Below, in pieces: positions 16,842 to 23,937 of a stretch of 64,000 nucleotides of DNA. Positions within the stretch are counted from its first letter, which is position 1; each line of letters starts with the position of its first letter. Origin of the DNA: Fimbriimonadaceae bacterium. GTDB lineage: Bacteria > Armatimonadota > UBA10988. Both the position numbers and the translations under genes were made by a program. The stretch lies in assembly GCA_020850355.1 (NCBI GenBank), contig JADZEX010000082.1, positions 1-64,000 of the forward strand. Reading direction: 5' to 3'. The notes under the pieces are model-generated. The model searched no databases. It was not told the DNA's origin and was given only the letters and a program-made list of their open reading frames with translations.

Positions 16842-16843
16842 CG

Positions 16844-17773
16844 ATGGCCGGTGTGCTCAACGACCTTTCGTTCGTTGCGGCCGACACGCCCGCCGAGGTG
16901 CTTGGCCGCTTGCAGACCTTGCTGGCCGTGCAGGCGGCAGCGCGGCAACTCGACCCCGGCTGGCAGCTCCAGGCGACCCTCGCCCGGCACGGGCTGATGA
17001 ACCGCGAGTTGGCGCCCGACTACCCGCTGGCCAGGGCAATCAACGACATCCAGGCGCCGGTCAATGTGCGGCAGTTGCTCAAGGCCACATTCGCCAAGAT
17101 GGCGTTGCTGAGGGCCGACGATCTCGATGACGCCGGAGAGGAGTGGACCGTCGGCGACGAGTCGTGCCCAGCTCTGATGGCCGCTCACAAGCTCGACCGG
17201 TTGGCCATCAGCCTTGACAGCAGCGACCGCTGGCGAGTTGCCTCGGTTGAGCTGACGTGCCGCACCCTGACACCCGCAGGCGGCCTCACCGAGCTCCTGC
17301 GTCCCGTGCGGCATGCCTCGCAGCCTGGTCACATCAAGGAGCACGCCGCCTGGCTCGCGCCTGACCGTACCATTCGGTCCTGGCAACACCTGTGGGAGCA
17401 GTGGTCCGGGTGGTTCCCAGACTTGGAGATTGGCAGGGATGTGGTCGAGCACACCAGGAAGTTGCCAGCCAATGATGCAACGCTATTCCGAACCCTGCAG
17501 CGGCATCTTGCCGCGCTGCAGAAGTTCGCAGCGACCAGCCCAAGTGAAATCGCTGGGGCCGCCATCGACGTCGTGGCGAGCCCCGACTCCGAGGCCACCC
17601 TCAGGCAGTACCCTCCATCGCGCCAACACCCGTGCCATGATGGGGAGGTGGTGCTATTCTCCTGGCACACCAGGCTCGGCGATGGGCGCCGCATGTACTT
17701 CGCTCTGCACCGGGGCCGGGTCGTCATCGGGTACCTCGGGCCGCACCTCCCGACGGTACGCCACCCGGGTTGA
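16844..17773 (+). CDS. Unknown protein, third member of the DUF262/ATPase module
   Basis: 309 residues, with ATG 2 nt after the ATPase stop. No domain is recognised with confidence. The C-terminal about 60 residues (VVLFSWHTRLGDGRRMYFAL, VVIGYLGPHLPT) resemble a short terminal motif often seen in proteins of phage-defence loci, where a His/Arg-rich pocket could form an effector site; this is inference. The N-terminal two thirds look mostly helical. Strict coupling to the two upstream genes argues that it is a structural or effector subunit of the same system. Confidence 0.75.
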   Translation: MAGVLNDLSFVAADTPAEVLGRLQTLLAVQAAARQLDPGWQLQATLARHGLMNRELAPDYPLARAINDIQAPVNVRQLLKATFAKMALLRADDLDDAGEEWTVGDESCPALMAAHKLDRLAISLDSSDRWRVASVELTCRTLTPAGGLTELLRPVRHASQPGHIKEHAAWLAPDRTIRSWQHLWEQWSGWFPDLEIGRDVVEHTRKLPANDATLFRTLQRHLAALQKFAATSPSEIAGAAIDVVASPDSEATLRQYPPSRQHPCHDGEVVLFSWHTRLGDGRRMYFALHRGRVVIGYLGPHLPTVRHPG

Positions 17774-17807
17774 TCCCGACTCACTCAGGCACCTGACAAG
17801 AGCGTGG

Positions 17808-17836
17808 TTGCGTCGGCGAGACCGTTGCGGTACCCT
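17808..17836 (+). promoter_or_regulatory. Predicted sigma-70 promoter of the glycyl radical enzyme gene
   Basis: TTGCGT (17808-17813), a 17-bp spacer, then TACCCT (17831-17836), 33 bp before the start codon. The hexamers are moderate matches. Confidence 0.4.
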
Positions 17837-17868
17837 GCGCAGAAGCTGCCTGAGCGAGGATCTGAACC

Positions 17869-20073
17869 ATGTCGCTGACCGTTGCGCCGCCCGCTGAACG
17901 CGGCACGCTGACCCGTGGGCCGGAGGATCTCTCGCCGTGGAGCCGCGCTCTGCGGGACGACGTGGCGGCCCATGCCACCGCCTACGACGAACGCCTGCTG
18001 CTGGTGGCCGAGAGCTTCCGCGCAACCGCCGACGAGCCGCAGCGCGAGTTGCGGTGGGCGCATTCGGTGGAGACCGTGCTGCGCCGCTGTCCGGTGCGCG
18101 TGCGGGTTGGGGAGCGGCTGGTTGGGTGGCACCCGAACTGCCAGAGCGACGAGGCGACGCGGGCCAGCCTGCAGGAGGCGCGAGCCTATCTGCACTCGCA
18201 GCAGTACTGGTGTGCTGCCAGCGAAGGGCATCTGGCGCTCGACTACCCGGCGATCTTGCAGCGCGGGCTGGACGACTACCGGCGGGAGATCGAGCAGCGC
18301 GCGGGCGAGGCCGGTGACGAGGCGCAGCGGGTCTTCTTGGCCGCGGCGCGCCAGGCGCTGGTGGCCTTGCAGGGTTACATCGGACGCTACGCAGAGCTGA
18401 CGGCGACGCTGGCGGCCGAGGAGCTCGACCCAGACTGGCGGGCCGAGTTGCAGCAGATCGCCGCGATCTGCCGGCAGGTGGTGGGTGGACCGGCGCGGAC
18501 CTGGCGCGAAGCGCTGCAACTGGCCTGGTTCTGCCTGTTGGGGGTCTGCCTCGAGGAGTCCGAGATTCACCACTGCTTCGGGCTCGGCCGGCTCGACCAG
18601 TGGCTGCTGCCGTACGTCGTGGCCGACCGCACCGCGCGGCGGCTGGACGAGGCTGAGTTGGACGACCTGCTGGACCAGATGCAGATCAAGTGCAACGAGT
18701 TCAGCGGCCGGTCGATGAGCGCCGTGATCATGGGGGTCGCCGGCCGCCGGCCGGACGGCTCGTCGGGCTACAACGAGCTGTCCCACCGGCTGCTGTACAG
18801 CAGTTGCCGCGTGCGGATGTACTTCCCGGGGCTCGACATCTTCTGGCACCGCGACCTGCCGGCCGACTTCGTGCGGGATGCCTGCACGCTGCTGCGAAAC
18901 GGCAACGGGCAGCCGTCGTTCTTCAACGACGACCTGATCATCGCCGGCCTGCGGCGCTATGGGCTGCCCTACGAGCACGCGGTCGACCATTTGCCGTCGA
19001 CCTGTACCGAGACCAGCATCCAGGGTCGCAGCAACCCCTGGGTGGCGTGGCCTTACCTGAACCTGCCGCTGGCCCTGTTGGGGGCGCTCTACGGCGGCGT
19101 GCGACCCGATGACGGGCAGCCGGTTGGCCCGGCGACCACGCTGCCGCAGACCTACGACGAGCTGCTGGCGGCGTTTGACGTGCAGCTCAAGCACCAGGCC
19201 GACGAGGCGGTGCGGCGGGGCAATCGCGACCAGGCGGTGGCTGCCGAGGCGCGGCCGTTCCCGCTGCTGAGCTGCTTCATTCAAGGCTGTCTCCAGCAGG
19301 GCCGCAACATCAGCCACGGCGGTGCGACGTACACCTTCCTGCAGCCCGAGGCGGTCGGCGTCTCGAACTGCGTCGACAGCCTGGCGGCGATCCGGACGCT
19401 GGTGGTGGACCGGCAGCGCTACAGCCTGGACGACTTCCGGGCGGCGCTGACCGCCAACTGGGAGGGTCACGAGGCGTTGCGCCGGGCGGTCCAGCGGGAC
19501 TGCCCGAAGTACGGCAACGACGACGCCTGGGTCAACGACCTCTTCGCCTGGGTCGCCGGCCGCTGGTGTGACCACCTGGAAGGCCAGCGCAACCACTTCG
19601 GCGGGCCGGTCTTCCCCGGGTTCCTGGGCTGGACGGTCTGGATTCAGTTTGGCCAGCAGACCCCGGCCACACCCGACGGGCGGGCGGCGGGCGAGCCGCT
19701 GGCCAACAGCCTGGCGCCGGCCAGTGGGGTGAAGTTGCGGGGAGTGCCGTCGATGCTGCTATCGGCCAGCGGTCTCGACCATGCCCGCGGTCTGGGCGGG
19801 ATTACCTTCAACGTGCGCTTCAACGGCGCCAGTCTGGCGGAGCCGGGCGGCCCCGAGCGATTGGCGGCCATCGTCGGCACGGCGCTCGGCGAGCTGGGCC
19901 TGTACATGACCCAGATCGAGATCGCCTCGACCGCCACGCTGCGAGCGGCGCAAGAGCGGCCGGCCGACTACGCGGACCTCTACGTGCGGATCGGCGGCTA
20001 CCTGGTGCCCTTCACGCTGCTCGGACCGGCCGCCCAGAACGAAGTCATCGGCCGGGCGGAGCTGGCCCTGTGA
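17869..20073 (+). CDS. Glycyl radical enzyme (PFL-like, predicted eliminase/dehydratase)
   Basis: 734 residues. The PFL-like barrel runs through most of the chain. The thiyl-radical Cys is Cys379 in PSTCTETS, with Glu381 two residues on; a Glu here is the acid/base of the eliminase branch (glycerol/diol dehydratase, choline lyase, hydroxyproline dehydratase, isethionate lyase), whereas pyruvate formate-lyase has Cys-Cys. The C-terminal glycyl loop is YVRIGGYLVPF followed by AAQNEVIGRAEL, making Gly710 the radical site. The loop sequence C-T-E-T differs from the usual G-C-V-E, so the substrate is not one I can name. The activase gene overlaps the stop by 4 nt. Expression presumably occurs under anoxia because the radical is oxygen-labile. 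Confidence 0.9.
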   Translation: MSLTVAPPAERGTLTRGPEDLSPWSRALRDDVAAHATAYDERLLLVAESFRATADEPQRELRWAHSVETVLRRCPVRVRVGERLVGWHPNCQSDEATRASLQEARAYLHSQQYWCAASEGHLALDYPAILQRGLDDYRREIEQRAGEAGDEAQRVFLAAARQALVALQGYIGRYAELTATLAAEELDPDWRAELQQIAAICRQVVGGPARTWREALQLAWFCLLGVCLEESEIHHCFGLGRLDQWLLPYVVADRTARRLDEAELDDLLDQMQIKCNEFSGRSMSAVIMGVAGRRPDGSSGYNELSHRLLYSSCRVRMYFPGLDIFWHRDLPADFVRDACTLLRNGNGQPSFFNDDLIIAGLRRYGLPYEHAVDHLPSTCTETSIQGRSNPWVAWPYLNLPLALLGALYGGVRPDDGQPVGPATTLPQTYDELLAAFDVQLKHQADEAVRRGNRDQAVAAEARPFPLLSCFIQGCLQQGRNISHGGATYTFLQPEAVGVSNCVDSLAAIRTLVVDRQRYSLDDFRAALTANWEGHEALRRAVQRDCPKYGNDDAWVNDLFAWVAGRWCDHLEGQRNHFGGPVFPGFLGWTVWIQFGQQTPATPDGRAAGEPLANSLAPASGVKLRGVPSMLLSASGLDHARGLGGITFNVRFNGASLAEPGGPERLAAIVGTALGELGLYMTQIEIASTATLRAAQERPADYADLYVRIGGYLVPFTLLGPAAQNEVIGRAELAL

Positions 20074-20984
20074 GCACGCCGCGCAGCACCTTGCGGGCGG
20101 TCGTCGGGACGGTCTTCGCGGTCGACGAGACGGCCACGCACGACGGCCCGGGGCTGCGCATGACGGTCTACCTGAAGGGCTGTCCGCTGCGCTGCGTCTG
20201 GTGCCACAGCCCGGAGTCGCAGGCGCCCGAACCGGAGATCGTCTGGTACGCGACCCGCTGCCAGCGCTGCGGCGCCTGTGTCGAGGCCTGCCCCCAACAG
20301 ATCCGGTCGTTCAGCGGCGATGGCGCCGACCCGGCCGCCTGTGAGCTCTGCGAACGCTGCGTCGAGGCCTGCTCGTCGCAGGCGGTGGAGGTCAAGGGCC
20401 AGTTGCTGACGGCGGGCGAACTGGCCGACCGGGCGCTGCGCCTGAAGCCGTTCTACGTCCACGGTGGCGGCGTCACCCTGACCGGCGGCGAGCCGACCTT
20501 CCAGCCGGAGTTCTGCCTGGCGGCGCTGACGCTGCTGCACGAAGGTGGGCTGCACACGGCCCTGGAGACCACCGGGCTGTGTCGCCCCGCCGTGCTCGAC
20601 AGTCTGCGCCCCGTCTGCGACCTGTTCCTGTTTGACCTGAAGCACGCCGACGACGCGCTGCACCGGCGCGACACCGGCGTCTCCAACGAGCGCATCCTGG
20701 CCAATCTGGCGCACCTCACCGCCAGCGGCGCCGAGGTGCTGGTGCGGGTGCCGTGCATTCCGGGCCACAACGACGACCCGGCGACCATCAAGGCGATCGC
20801 CCGGACGGCGGCGGCTTGCGGCGTCCGGCAGATCAGCCTGTTGCCCTACAACCCGGCGACGCCGGGGAAGTACGCCTGGCTGAACCGCGACTATCCCCTC
20901 GGCCGCCGCGAACCGCAGAGCCGGGACCAGATGGAGCACCTGGAGGCGCTGGCCGCCGCGGCCGGGCTGCAGGTGGTGCGCTGA
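20070..20984 (+). CDS. Glycyl-radical enzyme activating enzyme (radical SAM)
   Basis: 304 residues from GTG at 20070, coupled to the upstream radical enzyme (GTGA). The radical SAM cluster motif is C-x3-C-x2-C at Cys38, Cys42 and Cys45 (YLKGCPLRCVWCHSPES). An inserted ferredoxin-like domain follows with two Cys clusters (CQRCGACVEACP and CELCERCVEAC), typical of the activases of dehydratase-type glycyl radical enzymes rather than the short PFL activase. GGVTLTGGEPTFQ is the SAM-binding GGE motif. It uses SAM and a 4Fe-4S cluster to abstract hydrogen from Gly710 of its partner. Confidence 0.93.
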   Translation: MSTPRSTLRAVVGTVFAVDETATHDGPGLRMTVYLKGCPLRCVWCHSPESQAPEPEIVWYATRCQRCGACVEACPQQIRSFSGDGADPAACELCERCVEACSSQAVEVKGQLLTAGELADRALRLKPFYVHGGGVTLTGGEPTFQPEFCLAALTLLHEGGLHTALETTGLCRPAVLDSLRPVCDLFLFDLKHADDALHRRDTGVSNERILANLAHLTASGAEVLVRVPCIPGHNDDPATIKAIARTAAACGVRQISLLPYNPATPGKYAWLNRDYPLGRREPQSRDQMEHLEALAAAAGLQVVR

Positions 20985-20988
20985 GGGG

Positions 20989-21762
20989 CTACTCCCAGAA
21001 CGGCGGCAGCTCGTCGGCGCCGCAGCGCTCCAGGCGGTCGCGCAGGCGCGCCGCGGCTTCGTAATCCTCGTGGGCGATGGCGTCAGCCAGTTGCCGCTGC
21101 AGGTGATCGGCTTCGGAGCGTGGCCGTTCCTGCTCGACCGCCCGGGCGCGCTCGGCGAGCGTCTCGACCTCGCGCGCGATCGGGAAGCGGTCGCCGTGCT
21201 GCGCCCCAAAGGCCCGGATGCTGGCGATGGCCACCTGCAACGCCCGCGCCGCGGCGTCGTGGTCGTAGTCGGCGACGTGCAGCTCGCAGCGCGCCAGGGC
21301 GTTCATCATCGTGATGTAGGGGCGGTACTGCTCCAGCTCCCAGCGGTCAGCCTCGGTCGAGGAGTGGCGCCAGCAGAGGTCGAGCACCGTCAGGTTGCGT
21401 GCCGTGTCGCGCTCGACGGTCTGGTAGCGCCCGAGGTGGAAGCAACTGAAGTAGCGCTGGTAGACCTGCGCCGCTTCGCTGCGGAGGTTTTCGCAGTCGG
21501 CTGGCGTCAACTGGAACCCCTCGATGGTGTGGTGCCGCCGCCGGTACTGCTCGCGCTGCGCCAGGTGGTACTCCAGCAGGCCGGCGAAACCGTGCGGCCG
21601 ACGCCCGTCGGGCCGACCCTCGAGGGCCAGTTGCAGCACGCCCAGGTCGAGGCGGATCTGCAGTTGCTCGGTGCCGTCGTCGCCCGTGATCACCCGCAGG
21701 CAGAGCCCCTCGGGTTGGTAGGGCCAGCGCTCGAGCAGGTCGCCAATCGTCCGTCGCGGCAC
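20989..21762 (-). CDS. UvrB/UvrC-motif protein of unknown function
   Basis: 257 residues. GTG at 21762 is supported by GGAGGAG 8 nt upstream; that SD overlaps the end of the previous gene. The N-terminal part contains QLQIRLDLGVLQLALEGRPD and a helical middle (GRYQTVERDTARNL, LEQYRPYITMMN). The last about 45 residues hold a UVR motif (LQRQLADAIAHEDYEAAARL), a two-helix interaction element also found in UvrB, UvrC and McsA. The overall family is one I associate with armatimonads, where its role is unassigned. It converges on the glycyl radical activase with only 4 nt between stops. Confidence 0.75.
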   Translation of the reverse strand: MPRRTIGDLLERWPYQPEGLCLRVITGDDGTEQLQIRLDLGVLQLALEGRPDGRRPHGFAGLLEYHLAQREQYRRRHHTIEGFQLTPADCENLRSEAAQVYQRYFSCFHLGRYQTVERDTARNLTVLDLCWRHSSTEADRWELEQYRPYITMMNALARCELHVADYDHDAAARALQVAIASIRAFGAQHGDRFPIAREVETLAERARAVEQERPRSEADHLQRQLADAIAHEDYEAAARLRDRLERCGADELPPFWE

Positions 21763-21764
21763 CG

Positions 21765-22559
21765 TTAGCGCTCCTCCGTGGCGTGGGTGACGGCCTCTTG
21801 CAGGCACCGCAGGTCGGCCTGCAGCCCGGCCCGTCGCTGCTCCGGGGTGAGTTCGCTGCTGCGCAGTTCGTAGCGGGCGAACTCCACTTCGATCCAACCG
21901 TCGAACCCGGCCGCGATCAACGCTTGGATGATGCGACGGTAGTCCAGTTCGCCGTGTTCCAGCGCCGAGGGCTGCCCGCCGAGGTGATTCTGGGCGTGGC
22001 AGTTGCCAATCCGCGGGCCGAACCGCCGCACTTCGTCGCAGGTGGCCGTCGTGTCCAGCCCGGCGGCGTACTGGAAGTTGAGAGTCACCCGCGGGTCGGT
22101 CAGCGCGTCCAGCAGGCGCTGCGTGCCGGCCGCCGACTCGGTCAGCGTGCGGCCGTGGCGTTCGACCGTCAACTCCAGGTCGCCGCAGACCGCCAGCAGC
22201 CGCCGGAAGTCGTGCAGGCAGGCGTCCCAGTCTTCGCGGCTCGCCTCGGAGTCGCTGAGGCCCCCGGCCCAGACCCGCATCCGCGGTGCGCCGTAGCCCC
22301 GCGCCGCCGCCAAGGTGCCGTCCAACTGCGCCGCGAAGTCCTCCGCGCCGGGGCGCAGGTAGCTGCCAAAGACCGCGGTCTCGAGGCCGGCCGCGCGCAC
22401 CACCGCGGCGGCGGCCGCCCCGGCCGCGGCGGTCAGGGCCGGCAGGTGCGGCGGCTGAGCCCACAGCTCCAAGCCGTCGAAGCCCAGCTCGGCGGCTTCG
22501 GCGCAGACTTCCGCCAGGTCGTCGTAACGCCGAGCGATGCTACACAGGCCGTACTTCAC
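21765..22559 (-). CDS. Sugar phosphate isomerase/epimerase-like TIM-barrel protein
   Basis: 264 residues from GTG at 22559, overlapping the serine acetyltransferase stop (GTGA). The sequence follows the xylose-isomerase-like barrel: YGLCSIARRYDDLAEVCAEA, LGFDGLELWAQPPHL, LTVERHGRTLT, VTLNFQYAAGLDT, RIGNCHAQNHLGG and GWIEVEFARYE. The Glu, Asp/Asn and His metal positions are visible, so a divalent-metal isomerase or epimerase is likely. Its sugar substrate is unknown. Confidence 0.83.
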   Translation of the reverse strand: MKYGLCSIARRYDDLAEVCAEAAELGFDGLELWAQPPHLPALTAAAGAAAAAVVRAAGLETAVFGSYLRPGAEDFAAQLDGTLAAARGYGAPRMRVWAGGLSDSEASREDWDACLHDFRRLLAVCGDLELTVERHGRTLTESAAGTQRLLDALTDPRVTLNFQYAAGLDTTATCDEVRRFGPRIGNCHAQNHLGGQPSALEHGELDYRRIIQALIAAGFDGWIEVEFARYELRSSELTPEQRRAGLQADLRCLQEAVTHATEER

Positions 22560-23521
22560 GACTGCTCCTCCGTCAGGCGCGACTGCACCTGCGTCACCGT
22601 GCGCACCTGACTGCCCGGCGGCACATCGCGCGTCAGGAACACATTGGCGCCGATTTCGCTGCCCCGTCCGATGGTGATCGGCCCCAGAATCGAGGCGTTC
22701 GAGTAGATCACCACGTCGTCCTCGACCGTCGGGTGGCGCTGAATCCGTTTCTGCGGGTGACCCTTGGCATCCAGCGGGAAGCTCTTCGCGCCGAGGGTGA
22801 CGCCCTGGTACAGCTTGACGTTGTCGCCGACCCGCGCCGTCTCACCGATCACCACGCCGGTCGCATGGTCGACGAAGAAGGCGCGTCCGATCTGCGCGCC
22901 GGGGTGGATATCGATCCCCAACGTGGCGTGGGTGTACTCGCTGATCACCCGCGGCACCAGCGGCACGTCCAGCTTGTACAGCTCGTGGGCGATGCGGTGC
23001 GCGGCGACGGCGTGCAGGCCGGGGTAGGTCAGCATCACCTCGGCGTAGCTCATCGCCGCCGGGTCGCCGAGGTAGGCGGCGGTGATGTCCTGCACCAGCG
23101 CAGCGCGCACCGCTGGCAGGGTCTCGAAGAAGTGATGCGTGATCGCCCAGCCCTCGGCGAGGCGATGCTCCACCGGGATCTCGTTGGCGGGCCGGCCGCT
23201 CTCGCGAGTCTCGTGCTGCACGAAGGCGGCCCGCCAGCGGTAGGTCAGGGCGCGCGAGATCTCGACCGCGAAGAGTCGAAAGGCCCGCGAGAGCCGCTCG
23301 GCGAGGAACAGGTGCAGCAGCTCGGGTTGAATCGCCTCGGGCGACATGCCGCCGGGCAGCAGCGCGGCCTTGAGCAGCTCAAACGCCTCAATCACCCGCC
23401 GGCGATGCGGCAGATCGGGCCCGACAGCATCGGGCCGGTCCTCGGCCACGGTGCTGTAGAGCGGCAGCAGATTGGCGATCACTGCCTCGGGCACCGGGTA
23501 GGCCTCGAAGAAGTCGGGCAT
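22556..23521 (-). CDS. cysE: Serine O-acetyltransferase
   Basis: 321 residues from ATG at 23521, with GGAGG 5 nt upstream. The helical N-terminal domain is followed by AYAEVMLTYPG-type sequence and AVAAHRIAHELY. The left-handed beta-helix follows: GIDIHPGAQIGRAFFVDHAT, GVVIGETARVGDNVKLYQGV, TLGAKSFP, and a C-terminal coil with GPITIGRGSEIGANVFLTRD. His in DHATG and the following residues form the acetyl-CoA site. It converts serine and acetyl-CoA to O-acetylserine for cysteine synthesis. The chain is of the long type common outside proteobacteria. A good promoter lies 30-55 bp upstream. The two genes after it are translationally coupled. Confidence 0.9.
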   Translation of the reverse strand: MPDFFEAYPVPEAVIANLLPLYSTVAEDRPDAVGPDLPHRRRVIEAFELLKAALLPGGMSPEAIQPELLHLFLAERLSRAFRLFAVEISRALTYRWRAAFVQHETRESGRPANEIPVEHRLAEGWAITHHFFETLPAVRAALVQDITAAYLGDPAAMSYAEVMLTYPGLHAVAAHRIAHELYKLDVPLVPRVISEYTHATLGIDIHPGAQIGRAFFVDHATGVVIGETARVGDNVKLYQGVTLGAKSFPLDAKGHPQKRIQRHPTVEDDVVIYSNASILGPITIGRGSEIGANVFLTRDVPPGSQVRTVTQVQSRLTEEQS

Positions 23522-23547
23522 CAGGGCCTCCGCACCTGCAACCCGGC

Positions 23548-23576
23548 AGTCTAGGTCGTCCAGCGGGGCCTGTCAA
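23548..23576 (-). promoter_or_regulatory. Predicted sigma-70 promoter of cysE
   Basis: On the minus strand TTGACA (23576-23571) is followed by a 17-bp spacer and TAGACT (23553-23548). The -35 is a perfect consensus, and the -10 matches the (C/T)AGACT form seen elsewhere in this window. It lies about 27 bp before the cysE start codon. Confidence 0.7.
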
Positions 23577-23654
23577 CGCCAGCATCCGCGGGCGCGCCGG
23601 CAGCAGCAGGAAGCTGGCCAGCGCCGCCGTACGATGCCCCGAGTGAGAAGTGGG

Positions 23655-23924
23655 ATGCGTCAGCTCCGGGCAGTCCTGTGGCTGCTGTTGACAGCCGGCG
23701 GTGGTGGCCGCGCCACGGCGGCCGACCCGTTGCCAGCCAGGCGGTCGCTGCCAGCGCCGGCCGATGTCGACCGCGACGGCCTGCCCGACGCCTGGGAGCG
23801 CCGTCACCGGCTCGATCCTGCCGACGCTGCCGACCGCAACGGCACCAACCTCAGCGCACTGGGTTACACCAACTTGGAGCTCTACCTCAGCGAGCTGGCT
23901 GGCGATCCGGTGCGCTGGCGTTGA
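23655..23924 (+). CDS. Small secreted protein, calcium-binding (dockerin/thrombospondin-3-like) remnant
   Basis: 89 residues. ATG at 23655 gives a signal peptide (RQLRAVLWLLLTAGGGG); an ATG at 23634 is also possible. The mature part is a single module: DVDRDGLPDAWERRH, LDPADAADRNG and GYTNLELYLSEL. This module usually ends secreted polysaccharide lyases and hydrolases, where the Asp-rich loop binds calcium. Here no catalytic domain precedes it, so the gene is either a deletion remnant or a free-standing domain. It converges on the large glycosidase gene with 13 nt between. Confidence 0.6.
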   Translation: MRQLRAVLWLLLTAGGGGRATAADPLPARRSLPAPADVDRDGLPDAWERRHRLDPADAADRNGTNLSALGYTNLELYLSELAGDPVRWR

Positions 23925-23937
23925 GCGGCCGGCGGGC

